Shown in pieces: positions 36,814 to 45,865 of a stretch of DNA of 64,000 nt (positions within the stretch are counted from its first letter, which is position 1; each line of letters begins with the position of its first letter). Made by a program: the position numbers and the translations under genes. The notes below the pieces were generated by a model. The model was not told where the DNA came from, searched no databases, and saw only the letters and a program-made list of their open reading frames with translations. Source of the DNA: Oceanospirillum sanctuarii (GTDB taxonomy: Bacteria; Pseudomonadota; Gammaproteobacteria; Pseudomonadales; Halomonadaceae); assembly GCF_002150805.1 (NCBI RefSeq), contig NZ_MTBA01000001.1, forward strand, positions 816,590-880,589, given 5' to 3'.

Positions 36814-37851
36814 ATGCGGGAACGCTTTATACGCGCTGCTAGTCTGGAAGGTTTTACCGATTTGGTACGCAGCTACAACCTGAACCCCAATACCCTGCTG
36901 GAACAGGTGGGGCTGCTGCCCTCTCAGCTGCGGGAGCCGGACAGCTTTATTCGTTATGAGGATTATCTGACTACGGTGGAGCTGGGAGCCAAAGCCTCGG
37001 ACGACCTTGTGTTTGGCCTCAAACTGAGTCAGAAGCAGAGTATCGCTACTTTGGGGCTAATGGGCGCTTATATGTCCCGCCAGGAGAGTGTGCTGGATGC
37101 ACTCAAAATCGCCGAGAAGTATCTCTATCTCCATGTGGAAGGACTCGCCCTGCATCTGAGCCAGATCGATCAGCCAGCCTCAAACGAGGATCAGTGCGAG
37201 CTGCGTTTTATCAACCTGAGCCAAAGCGGTGCTGATTATCCGCAAAAGGCGCAGGTAACAGTGGGCGCAATCCATAAAGTGTTTCAGGAGTTAGCAGGCC
37301 CGCAATGCAAAATCCACCGCATCAGCCTGCGACAACCTGCTCCCAAAGGCAGCATCGCCCTCTTTAAGCAGATATTTAACTGCGATCTGGTGTTTGATGC
37401 TGAATACGATGCTCTCTACTTCCCTGCATCGGTACTGGCCCTGAAACCCGCCATTAACGACAAACTGATCGATCAACTGCTGGATAAAGCACTTTCCGCA
37501 TCTGCCACCAGTCACAATGACGATCCGGAGCGACAGGCACTGGATCAGGTAGAAAGCGCCATTCGTATGCTGCTCTCCACCGGAGAATGTAACAAAGAGA
37601 ATGTCGCTACCTGTGTCGGTCTGCATCCCAAAAAACTGCAACGCTTACTGAAAGATCAGCACACCAGCTTTCGGGAGCTACTGGAAGAGGTCAGAAAAAA
37701 AGAGGCGATGCGCCAGCTTCAGCAGCGGCAGGTATCCCTGACGACCTTAGCCCTTCAACTGGGCTATTCGGAGCTTGCAGTATTCAGCCGCCGCTTTAAG
37801 GAGTGGTTTGGTTTGAGCCCATCTGACTGGCAGAAGCAGTCTTCTGTTTGA
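36814..37851 (+). CDS. AraC-family transcriptional regulator
   Basis: 345 residues from ATG 36814, which has GAGGA 7 nt upstream; an in-frame TTG at 36721 is less likely. The N-terminal two thirds resemble the ligand domain of the OruR/ArgR-like AraC group (FTDLVRSYNLNPNTLLEQVGL). The last 100 residues hold two helix-turn-helix motifs, ending LTTLALQLGYSELAVFSRRFKEWFGLSPSDW. Divergent from the aldehyde dehydrogenase gene across 174 bp, which points to local control. The inducer is unknown. Confidence 0.87.
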   Translation: MRERFIRAASLEGFTDLVRSYNLNPNTLLEQVGLLPSQLREPDSFIRYEDYLTTVELGAKASDDLVFGLKLSQKQSIATLGLMGAYMSRQESVLDALKIAEKYLYLHVEGLALHLSQIDQPASNEDQCELRFINLSQSGADYPQKAQVTVGAIHKVFQELAGPQCKIHRISLRQPAPKGSIALFKQIFNCDLVFDAEYDALYFPASVLALKPAINDKLIDQLLDKALSASATSHNDDPERQALDQVESAIRMLLSTGECNKENVATCVGLHPKKLQRLLKDQHTSFRELLEEVRKKEAMRQLQQRQVSLTTLALQLGYSELAVFSRRFKEWFGLSPSDWQKQSSV

Positions 37852-37924
37852 CGATTATTTGGTTTGACGACTCTTCGGTTTGAACAGAAACCTCAAATAA
37901 CCTTGCCCTCAAACCACCAGCCAT

Positions 37925-37968
37925 AAAAAAGGCTCTGATCACCTTTCAGCGATCAGAGCCTCTTTTTT
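37925..37968. terminator. Bidirectional terminator between the AraC gene and the antiporter gene
   Basis: GGCTCTGATC (37931-37940) pairs with GATCAGAGCC (37951-37960), flanked by AAAAAA and TTTTTT. A second hairpin, TAGCTCTCA / TGAGAGCTA, follows at 37968-37987 without a T-run. Confidence 0.87.
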
Positions 37969-37999
37969 AGCTCTCAGGTGAGAGCTATAAAACCAGGGC

Positions 38000-39325
38000 T
38001 TAAGCGTTTTTCGCTTTCGGGTAGCCCAGAACAATCGATACGATCGCCATAGCACCCAGCAACCAGCAGTACTGAACCGCTGTTACCAGCTCCAGCGGAG
38101 AGATACCTGCAATAGAAGCTGCCAGCAGCATTTGTGCGCCGTAAGGGATAATGCCCTGTACCACACAGGAGAAGATATCCATCAGACTCGCGCTGCGACG
38201 TGGGTCTACGCCATAACGGGTGGCGATATCTTTCGCCAGACTACCGGCAATAATGATGGCAACCGTGTTGTTTGCGGTACACAGGTTAGTCAGCACCACA
38301 GAAGCGCCAATGCTTACTTCACCGGCACGGGGATTGTGGCCGTCACCCTTGTTGCTGATACGGTCGATCTGCTTACCGATCCACTCCAGACCGCCCTGAG
38401 ACTTCATCAGCGCGCCCAGGCCACCAATAAACAGGGACAAGATCATAATCTCCTGCATACCGGTGTAACCGGCATAGATCTCTTTAGACAGGGTTGCCAG
38501 TGTAAAGGCTTCCATCTGCATCAGACCGATACCGCCTGCCAGAATGATACCGGTGAACAGCACCAGCATCACATTCAGGCCACTCACAGCCAGAACCAGA
38601 ACGGCAATATAAGGCAGCACCTGAATAAAGCTGTACTCGCCCGGTGCTTCAACCTGAGCACCACTACCCTGCACAAACAACCAGATCAGGGTCAGAATCG
38701 CCGCAGGCAGCGCAATTTTGAAGTTCAGACGGAATTTGTCTTTCATCTCACAACCCTGAGTACGGGTTGCGGCAATGGTGGTATCCGAGATAATCGACAG
38801 GTTATCACCGAACATCGCACCACCAATCACAGTACCGATGGTCAGCAGCAGTGGCAGATCAGTGGCTTCCGTCAGGCCCAGAGCAATCGGGGCAATCGCC
38901 GCAATCGTACCCATGGAGGTGCCCATGGACGTTGCCACAAAAGCAGAGATCACAAACAGACCCGGCAATACCAGAGATGGCGGAATCACACTCAGACCGA
39001 AGTTAACCGTCGCATCCACACCGCCTACAGCTTTGGCAACCGATGCAAACGCACCCGCCAGCAGGTAGATCAGCACCATGGTGATAATGGTGTTATCGCC
39101 CACACCTTTAATAAAGGTTTCGATGCGGTCATTCAGCGCACCTTTAGCCAGCAGCAGACCCAGCACGATAGCAGGCAGAATCGCTACCGGTGCCGAGATC
39201 TGATAGAAGGCGAAATCCGTTCCGATGGATTGGTAATACAGGCCACTGCCGATAAACAGCGACAAAAACAGCAGCATAGGCACTAGGGCCAGTGCGGAGG
39301 GCTGCACAACAGAATTATTTTTCAT
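38000..39325 (-). CDS. NhaC-type Na+/H+ antiporter family protein
   Basis: Inner-membrane secondary transporter of 441 residues and about 11 helices. Signature stretches are FVATSMGTSMGTIAAIAPIAL, GGAMFGDNLSIISDTTIAATRTQG (acidic residues in the membrane path) and NLCTANNTVAIIIAG. The family includes Na+/H+ and malate-lactate type exchangers, so the substrate is open. ATG 39325 is preferred; an in-frame ATG at 39370 lacks a ribosome site. Monocistronic, divergent from the aminopeptidase P gene. Confidence 0.85.
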   Translation of the reverse strand: MKNNSVVQPSALALVPMLLFLSLFIGSGLYYQSIGTDFAFYQISAPVAILPAIVLGLLLAKGALNDRIETFIKGVGDNTIITMVLIYLLAGAFASVAKAVGGVDATVNFGLSVIPPSLVLPGLFVISAFVATSMGTSMGTIAAIAPIALGLTEATDLPLLLTIGTVIGGAMFGDNLSIISDTTIAATRTQGCEMKDKFRLNFKIALPAAILTLIWLFVQGSGAQVEAPGEYSFIQVLPYIAVLVLAVSGLNVMLVLFTGIILAGGIGLMQMEAFTLATLSKEIYAGYTGMQEIMILSLFIGGLGALMKSQGGLEWIGKQIDRISNKGDGHNPRAGEVSIGASVVLTNLCTANNTVAIIIAGSLAKDIATRYGVDPRRSASLMDIFSCVVQGIIPYGAQMLLAASIAGISPLELVTAVQYCWLLGAMAIVSIVLGYPKAKNA

Positions 39326-39698
39326 TTCAAACTCACAACTCAGTGAATTAACAGGGTGACTTACCATCAAGGCAGCGCATTATACGTATCGGCTCACAAA
39401 TGACTAATAATCTTTGCTTATTGCGAAATAACCATTTAATAGATGATCTTTATTCAATTTCGCTATAAAAAATTCTCATCCAGATCCCTACACATCACCT
39501 TCAGGTTCATCAATCTGAACCAAGTCCATCAGTCCTTTTTACCAACCTGATCCCCTCACACCTGATAACAGACCAGACAGAGCAATATTTCCAGTAATTC
39601 CTGTGCCGCCGGATTGACGCAAAAACAAATTGTATCCAACATACAAATACAAAAATAACAAATAGAACTGATAAAAAAACCAAGACCAAGGAGACACC
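39326..39698. other. Divergent gene-free region with promoters
   Basis: AT-rich region between the NhaC-type gene and the aminopeptidase P gene. It holds the operator-like motif at 39629-39646 with a possible -35 (TTGACG, 39614-39619) just before it. No gene is supported. Confidence 0.6.
39629..39646 (+). promoter_or_regulatory. Operator-like motif upstream of the aminopeptidase P gene
   Basis: ATTGTATCCAACATACAA contains a 6-bp dyad (TTGTAT, CCAAC, ATACAA). An almost identical motif lies upstream of oppA (47605-47589, minus strand). TTGACG ends 9 bp before it, so a repressor bound here would overlap the core promoter. Confidence 0.55.
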
Positions 39699-41468
39699 AT
39701 GAAAACCATTCCACAACGCCTGACGGCACTGCGTCAGCTGATGCAGGAACAAAAGCTGGATGCCTACTTTATTCCCGCATCCGACCCACACAGCAGCGAA
39801 TATCTGGCGGCCCACTGGCAGGGGCGGCAGTGGATCTCAGGCTTTACCGGTACTGCAGGCGCTGTACTGGTAACACTGGATCAGGCGGGGCTCTGGACCG
39901 ATGGCCGCTACTATATTCAAGCGGAAGAACAACTGGCAGACAGCGGTATCAGGTTGTTCCGCGCCGCCGATCTCGGCGTACCAACACCTGCAGAATGGCT
40001 GCAACAGAATCTGCCAGCGGGTAGCCGGGTTGGTTTTGATGGCGAAACACTGTCAGCCAATCAGGCCAAAGGCTTTGCCGATAAAGGGATGAAGCTGGTC
40101 TCTCACTTTGACCTGCTGGATATGATCTGGCTTGACCGGCCGGAGATTCCGAAAGATGAAGCCTTTGAGCACAGCGTCGATTTTGCCGGCCTTTCTTTGT
40201 CTGACAAGCTGAACCAACTGCGCGCCTGCATGAAAGAGCAGCAGAGCGATTATCAACTGCTGAACGCCCTGGACGATATCGCCTGGCTGTTCAACCTCAG
40301 AGGCACCGACCTGCCCTACTGCCCGCTGGTACTGAGTCATGCCCTGATCAGTCAGGAGTCCTGCTGGCTCTTTATCAGTCCGGAAAAACTCAGCCCGCAG
40401 CTGGCGCAGAAACTGAAAGATCAGGGTGTGACTCTGGATAGCTACAATCAATGTGCCCAGCAGCTGAAACAGATTCCGACAGGTTCTGTCCTGCGCCTTG
40501 ATCCGGCGATCACCAACTACAGTCTTTTTGCCAGCGTGCCTCAGGGGGTATCGGTGCAGCAGGGACAACAGCTGACCACCGCTCTGAAGGCGATCAAGAA
40601 CGAGGTTGAACAGGCTCACTTCCGCAAATGTATGACCGATGACGGCGTTGCCGTCGTACGTTTCTCCCATTGGCTGGATCAGACCGTTTCCACAGGAAGC
40701 GTCACCGAGCTGGGAGCTGAAGAAAAACTGGAATCCTATCGCCGTATGATTCCGGGCTACCAGCAGCCGAGTTTCCGCACCATCGCCGGTTACCGAGCCC
40801 ACGGAGCCAAAATGCACTACGGTGCCACTCCGGAATCCGACTGTACCGTTGAACCCGGTAGCTTCTTTCTGGTGGATTCCGGCGGCCAGTTCACCAACGG
40901 CACCACAGATATCACCCGGACATTCAGCTTCGGCGAGCTGTCTGAGCAGGAAAAAACCGATTACACCCTGGTGCTGAAAGCCCATATCGCCCTGTCGAAT
41001 GCCCGCTTCCGTGAAGGTTGCCGGGGGACTCAGATCGATGCGCTGGCACGGGCACCACTTTGGGAAAGAGGGATCGATTACGCCTGCGGCACCGGCCACG
41101 GGGTGGGTTTCTTTCTGAATGTTCATGAAGGCCCCCACAGTCTGAGTCAGAAGTGGATCGATGAACCGCTGAAGCCTGGCATGACCGTTACCATTGAACC
41201 CGGTATCTATCGGGAAGGTCAGTACGGTATTCGTATCGAGAACACCCTGCTGGTGGTGGAAGATATCACCACAGAGTTCGGCGCCTTCTACCGCTTTGAA
41301 CCTCTGACCCTGGCACCTATCTGCACGCGCCCTCTGATGAAAGAACTTCTGACAGCTAGCGAGTGCGACTGGCTGAACCGCTATCATCAGCAGGTTTATC
41401 AGAAACTGGCACCGGGTCTGAATGAAGAAGAACGAGTCTGGCTGGCGGAACAGACACAGGCGATCTGA
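39699..41468 (+). CDS. Aminopeptidase P (Xaa-Pro aminopeptidase), three-domain form
   Basis: Releases the N-terminal residue of peptides with proline in second place. 589 residues: two creatinase-like N-terminal domains (AYFIPASDPHSSEYL, ISGFTGTAGAVLVT), then an M24 catalytic domain from about 310 and a C-terminal extension. Metal ligands are visible as Asp in LVDSGGQ and TTDITRTF, His in GTGHGVGFFLNVHEG, and Glu in VTIEPGIY and IRIENTL. Domain number and length match the cytosolic XPNPEP1 type rather than the 440-residue PepP of E. coli. AAGGAGACACC precedes the ATG. Placed with the peptide importer and the prolyl aminopeptidase, it suggests use of proline-rich peptides. Confidence 0.93.
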   Translation: MKTIPQRLTALRQLMQEQKLDAYFIPASDPHSSEYLAAHWQGRQWISGFTGTAGAVLVTLDQAGLWTDGRYYIQAEEQLADSGIRLFRAADLGVPTPAEWLQQNLPAGSRVGFDGETLSANQAKGFADKGMKLVSHFDLLDMIWLDRPEIPKDEAFEHSVDFAGLSLSDKLNQLRACMKEQQSDYQLLNALDDIAWLFNLRGTDLPYCPLVLSHALISQESCWLFISPEKLSPQLAQKLKDQGVTLDSYNQCAQQLKQIPTGSVLRLDPAITNYSLFASVPQGVSVQQGQQLTTALKAIKNEVEQAHFRKCMTDDGVAVVRFSHWLDQTVSTGSVTELGAEEKLESYRRMIPGYQQPSFRTIAGYRAHGAKMHYGATPESDCTVEPGSFFLVDSGGQFTNGTTDITRTFSFGELSEQEKTDYTLVLKAHIALSNARFREGCRGTQIDALARAPLWERGIDYACGTGHGVGFFLNVHEGPHSLSQKWIDEPLKPGMTVTIEPGIYREGQYGIRIENTLLVVEDITTEFGAFYRFEPLTLAPICTRPLMKELLTASECDWLNRYHQQVYQKLAPGLNEEERVWLAEQTQAI

Positions 41469-41484
41469 CGCTCTGCCTGATACC

Positions 41485-41506
41485 GGCAGCAGGGACGCTG
41501 CCCTTT
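41485..41506 (+). terminator. Probable terminator of the aminopeptidase P gene
   Basis: GGCAGC, AGGGAC, GCTGCC followed by CTTT, 17 bp after the stop. The T-run is short. Further short inverted repeats (for example AGCCT / AGGCT at 41659-41674) lie in the 260-bp gap before the oppF end. Confidence 0.5.
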
Positions 41507-41729
41507 AGCGAGTGGATAAAGCAATCGAGTGGTGGGATACAGAGACAAGTTAAGAAAAAAGAGGCCAGAGCGCGCAAGCAGATCCGTGCTCCGGCCAAAA
41601 AGTCCCATGCTGGGTCCGCGATTACATGGGACAAACTCCAAAGGGATTGGGAAAACTCAGCCTCCTAAAAGGCTTAAAAAATCAGGGTTCCTCAACCGAT
41701 GCCTGCAAACAGGCACCGATACAGAGGCA

Positions 41730-42773
41730 TCAGTTCAGCACAGCAGTTTCAGCGTCAGTCACCTCCTCCTTATTCGGTTCCGATGTAACCGTAGTCACCT
41801 TCAGGCAAGCCACCTGATGATGCTCGTCACCCTGTAATTCTGGGCGTTTCTGACTACATTCTTCGGTCGCCTGCGGGCAGCGGGTATGAAAGGCACACCC
41901 TGCCGGAGGATCGATCGGCGACGGCAGATCACCGGGCAGCAGCTCGATCTGCTTCTCTCGCTCTTTTTTCGGGTCCGGCACAGGTACCGCCGACAAGAGC
42001 GCACGGGTATAAGGGTGCTGAGGCTGATCGTAGAGATGATCCGTCAGGCCGGTTTCCACCACGCGCCCCAGATACATCACCATCACCCGATCACTGATAT
42101 GTTTCACCACGCTCAGGTCGTGAGCGATAAACACCAATGCCAGATTCATCTCCTGCTGAACCTGCTTCAGAAGGTTCACCACCTGCGCCTGAATGGAAAC
42201 ATCCAGCGCGCTGACCGGCTCATCGCACACCACAAGCCTGGGCTTCAGAATCAGTGCCCGGGCGATACCGATTCGCTGACACTGACCACCGGAAAACTCA
42301 TGGGGATAACGGTTAATCACATTGGGTAGCAGGCCAACCTTCTGCATCATCTCCTTCACCCGCTGACGCACCTCATCCGCCGACAGCTCAGGGTGATAGG
42401 TATGCAATGGCTCGGCGATAATATCCCCGACGGTCATGCGCGGATTGAGGGACGCCTGCGGGTCCTGAAAGATCATCTGCATCTGATGACGGCTCTGCCA
42501 CAGCGCCTGTTCAGACATCTGCCCCAGATCCTTACCCAACCAGAGGGCACGTCCTCCGGAAACCGGAGCCAGTCGCAATACCGCCCTTGCCAGCGTGGAT
42601 TTACCACAGCCGGATTCACCAACAATGCCAAGAGTTTCACCGGGATAGACATCGAAACTGACACCATCCACCGCCTTAACCCAGCGGCGCTCCTGCCATG
42701 GCCAGCGAGCTTCTTTCACCGGAAAACGCACCTTCAGATCTGTGACCTGCATAATGGGTTCTAACTGAGACAT
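41730..42773 (-). CDS. oppF: Peptide ABC transporter ATP-binding protein OppF-like
   Basis: One of two ATPases driving oligopeptide uptake. 347 residues with Walker A GESGCGKST, signature FSGGQCQRIGIARAL, Walker B LVVCDEPVSALD and an H-loop AHDLSVV. The C-terminal oligopeptide-transport tail carries PAGCAFHTRCPQATEEC, a cysteine motif that holds an iron-sulfur cluster in some relatives. It overlaps oppD by 1 nt (TGATG). Last gene of oppABCDF. Confidence 0.92.
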   Translation of the reverse strand: MSQLEPIMQVTDLKVRFPVKEARWPWQERRWVKAVDGVSFDVYPGETLGIVGESGCGKSTLARAVLRLAPVSGGRALWLGKDLGQMSEQALWQSRHQMQMIFQDPQASLNPRMTVGDIIAEPLHTYHPELSADEVRQRVKEMMQKVGLLPNVINRYPHEFSGGQCQRIGIARALILKPRLVVCDEPVSALDVSIQAQVVNLLKQVQQEMNLALVFIAHDLSVVKHISDRVMVMYLGRVVETGLTDHLYDQPQHPYTRALLSAVPVPDPKKEREKQIELLPGDLPSPIDPPAGCAFHTRCPQATEECSQKRPELQGDEHHQVACLKVTTVTSEPNKEEVTDAETAVLN

Positions 42774-43747
42774 CAGGCCACCTCCTCGGCTTGCAGTGAC
42801 AGATGGCAGGCGCGCTGGCGACCACCGGTAAAGCTGATCAGTTCAGGGGCATCCTGAAAACAGGAGGCCACGGATTCCTGACAGCGAGGATTAAAAGGAC
42901 AACCTTTCGGCAGGCTGAGCAGATTCGGCGGATTACCGGGAATGGTATTCAGCTCACCGGCACGGCTTTCAAGATTCGGCACCGCCTTCAGCAAACCCCG
43001 GGTATAGGGATGAGACGGCTGATAGAAGATCTGTTCGGTACTGCCGTACTCCATGGTGCGACCGCCATACATCACCAGTACCTGATCACAGGCACCGGCC
43101 ACCACACCCAGGTCATGGGTGATCAGAATAATCGCGGTATTAAACTCACTCTGCAGCTCTCGCAACAGGGTCATAATCTGCGCCTGCACGGTTACATCCA
43201 GCGCGGTTGTTGGCTCATCGGCGATCAGCAACTTTGGCCGACATAAGAGCGCCATAGCGATCATTATGCGCTGGCGCATACCGCCGGACAGCTCATGGGG
43301 ATACATATTGATCCGCTTGGCCGCTTCAGGAATCTTAACAGCATCCATCATTTTCAGGGCTTCCACATGGGCTTCCCGTTTGCTCATCCCTTTATGCAGC
43401 ATCAGCACCTCCCGTAGCTGCTGACCAATCTTCATATAAGGGTTTAAGGAGGTCATCGGGTCCTGAAAGATCATAGCGATCTGTTCCGCCCGAATATGAT
43501 TCATGGCGGCTTCAGACAGCCCCAAAATCTCCTGATGCTCAAATTGGGCACTGCCGGAAACCCGGCCATTTCCGGCCAGCAGCCCTAGCAGGGAGAAGGC
43601 TGTCTGACTTTTACCTGAGCCAGATTCACCGACAATGCCCAGCGTTTCCCCGGCGTTCACTGAAAAGTTCAGCCGGTTCACCGCAACCACTTCTCCATCG
43701 GGCGTATCGAAACTGACCTGAAGATCCCGAACCGTTAACAGAGACAT
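42773..43747 (-). CDS. oppD: Peptide ABC transporter ATP-binding protein OppD-like
   Basis: Second ATPase of the importer. 324 residues with Walker A GESGSGKSQ, signature LSGGMRQRIMIAMAL, Walker B LLIADEPTTALD and H-loop THDLGVV. The C-terminal motif PKGCPFNPRCQESVASC is typical for the OppD/DppD group. It pairs with OppF on the inner face of the membrane. Confidence 0.92.
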   Translation of the reverse strand: MSLLTVRDLQVSFDTPDGEVVAVNRLNFSVNAGETLGIVGESGSGKSQTAFSLLGLLAGNGRVSGSAQFEHQEILGLSEAAMNHIRAEQIAMIFQDPMTSLNPYMKIGQQLREVLMLHKGMSKREAHVEALKMMDAVKIPEAAKRINMYPHELSGGMRQRIMIAMALLCRPKLLIADEPTTALDVTVQAQIMTLLRELQSEFNTAIILITHDLGVVAGACDQVLVMYGGRTMEYGSTEQIFYQPSHPYTRGLLKAVPNLESRAGELNTIPGNPPNLLSLPKGCPFNPRCQESVASCFQDAPELISFTGGRQRACHLSLQAEEVA

Positions 43748-43774
43748 ATAAAAGCTCCTTAGATAATTGAGGGA

Positions 43775-44713
43775 TCAGCGATCTTTCGGGTCCAGCGCAT
43801 CGCGCAGGCCATCGCCGATAAAGTTAAAACAGAACAAGGTGATCACCAGAAAGGCTGCCGGATACACCAACTGCCAGTAGGTGACATCCATATTGCTGGC
43901 ACCTTCCGCGATCAGCGCACCCCAGCTGGTCTGAGGCTCCTGCACACCCAACCCCAGAAAGCTGAGGAAGGATTCAAACAGAATCAGCGCCGGCACCAGC
44001 AACGAGGAGTAAACCATCACAATACCCAGCACATTGGGCACGATATGACGGCGAATAATGGCAGGAGTTTTAACGCCACCGGCTTTTGCCGCCTCAATAA
44101 ATTCCTTGTGTTTCAGGCTCATGGTCAGGCCACGCACAATACGGGCAAGGCTCAGCCAGGAGACAGCGCCAATGGCGATAAAAATCAGAATGATATGGCG
44201 ACCAAACACCGTCACCAGCATGATCACCATAAACATAAAGGGCACGGAATCGAGGATCTCGATCACCCGCATCATCACACTATCGGTGCGGCCACCCAGA
44301 TAACCGGACACAGCGCCATAAATAGTGCCGATCAATACCGCAACCAACGCCCCCAGAATGCCCACCATCAGAGAGATCTGACCGCCCTGCAGGGTTCGGG
44401 CGAAAATATCCCGCCCCAGCTGATCGGTGCCAAACCAGTGGCCGGATGCCAGCGAGGGGCTGCCGAGGGTTTCAATATCCATCAGCACATCCCAGTCGAT
44501 ATCTTCATAGCTGAACGGCGCAATCCAGGGCCCCAGCAGAATCGTCAGCAGCATCGCGGTCAGCGTAATCAGGCTTAGCACTGCAGCCTTATTTCGAAAA
44601 AAACGTCGGCGAGCATCCTGCCAGAGACTGCGTCCTTCCATCTCCGGCTCAGTACCGGTTTCCAGCTGCTCCGCAAACTGCTCCAGTGCGTCGCTGTGTT
44701 TCATCATCTTCAT
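43775..44713 (-). CDS. oppC: Peptide ABC transporter permease OppC-like
   Basis: Inner-membrane permease of 312 residues with about six helices. The N-terminal segment AVLSLITLTAMLLTILLGPWIAPFSY and the loop EFIEAAKAGGVKTPAIIRRHIVPN, which contacts the ATPases, are family hallmarks. AAGG lies 9 nt before the ATG. A 161-bp gap with the perfect palindrome TGCCTGTGTACAGGCA (44821-44836) separates it from oppB. Confidence 0.92.
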   Translation of the reverse strand: MKMMKHSDALEQFAEQLETGTEPEMEGRSLWQDARRRFFRNKAAVLSLITLTAMLLTILLGPWIAPFSYEDIDWDVLMDIETLGSPSLASGHWFGTDQLGRDIFARTLQGGQISLMVGILGALVAVLIGTIYGAVSGYLGGRTDSVMMRVIEILDSVPFMFMVIMLVTVFGRHIILIFIAIGAVSWLSLARIVRGLTMSLKHKEFIEAAKAGGVKTPAIIRRHIVPNVLGIVMVYSSLLVPALILFESFLSFLGLGVQEPQTSWGALIAEGASNMDVTYWQLVYPAAFLVITLFCFNFIGDGLRDALDPKDR

Positions 44714-44874
44714 GTCATAAACCTTAAAAACGTGCCTTTTTGCTCACTAAGCTCTGCAGTCTGAAATCAAGCTGGGCACAATATCCGTACCGGAGGCTAA
44801 ATTCAGACCGAGCAATCCCCTGCCTGTGTACAGGCATCATCAGAAAAGGATCAGTCAGTGAGCAGCAGTAACGA

Positions 44875-45798
44875 CTAGCTATGCCGGATACGGGGATCGA
44901 TCAGGGCATAGAGAATATCCACCACGGCGTTAAACAGAATGGTCAGGGTTGCTATCAGCATCGTAATGCCCATCACCATGCCGTAATCCCGGTTCAGAGC
45001 ACCATTAACAAAGTGCTGCCCCAGACCACCGGTGGTAAAGAAAACATCAATCACCATTGAACCTGTGACGATGCCGACAAAGGCAGGCCCCAGATACGCC
45101 ACCAGAGGCATCAGTGCCGGACGCAGTGCATGACGCAGTACGATATAAGATTGCGGCAGGCCCTTAGCTTTGGCAGTACGGATATAAGGACTGTGCAGCA
45201 CCTCGATCATGCTACCGCGCATAATGCGGGCAATGCTGGCGACAAAACTTAATGCCAGCGCCACCACAGGCAGAATCATGTTTTGCCACTGTCCATCATT
45301 CCAGCCACCGGCAGGTAGCCAACCCAGCTGTACCGCAAACACCAGCATCAGCAAGGGCGCTAAAACAAAGTTAGGAATCACAACACCGGACATCGCCAGA
45401 GACATCAGGATGTAATCCAGTCGGGAGTTCTGTTTCAGCGCCGCCAGTGTGCCAATCAGACCACCTAACAGTACCGCCAGAAGGAAGGCCCACAGACCCA
45501 GCTCCAGAGAAACCGGCCACGCCTGAACAATCAGTTCGGTCACGGTAAAGTCGTGATAGACAAAGGAAGGACCAAAATCCCCCTGTAACAGGTTGCCGAT
45601 GTAGATGACAAACTGCTCCATCACCGGCTTATCCAGATGGAACTTGGCTTCAATATTGGCCAGAACCTCTGGTGGCAGATCTTTTTCGCCACCAAAAGGG
45701 CTGCCCGGTGCCAGATGCATCAACAGAAAAGAGACCAGCGCAATCACCAGCAGCGTTGGCACGGCGACCAGCAGGCGCTTTGTCATAAAAGAGAGCAT
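44875..45798 (-). CDS. oppB: Peptide ABC transporter permease OppB-like
   Basis: Permease partner of OppC, 307 residues from ATG 45798, which has GGAG 8 nt upstream; an in-frame start at 45843 would add 15 hydrophilic residues and is unlikely. The N-terminus LLVAVPTLLVIALVSFLLMHLAPG and the loop SPYIRTAKAKGLPQSYIVLRHAL are typical. Confidence 0.92.
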   Translation of the reverse strand: MLSFMTKRLLVAVPTLLVIALVSFLLMHLAPGSPFGGEKDLPPEVLANIEAKFHLDKPVMEQFVIYIGNLLQGDFGPSFVYHDFTVTELIVQAWPVSLELGLWAFLLAVLLGGLIGTLAALKQNSRLDYILMSLAMSGVVIPNFVLAPLLMLVFAVQLGWLPAGGWNDGQWQNMILPVVALALSFVASIARIMRGSMIEVLHSPYIRTAKAKGLPQSYIVLRHALRPALMPLVAYLGPAFVGIVTGSMVIDVFFTTGGLGQHFVNGALNRDYGMVMGITMLIATLTILFNAVVDILYALIDPRIRHS

Positions 45799-45865
45799 GA
45801 TAAATCTCCGGGAGCGCCACGCTGGGCGTGACGCGTCACTCAAAAAGGATTAAAACCGCAAACCG

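Noticed and set aside
38132..39286. 384-codon open frame on the plus strand
   Set aside because: Antisense to the NhaC-type gene; extreme Gln/His/Arg/Asn content without any domain.
40053..41387. 444-codon open frame on the minus strand
   Set aside because: Antisense to the aminopeptidase P gene, which has all metal ligands in frame.
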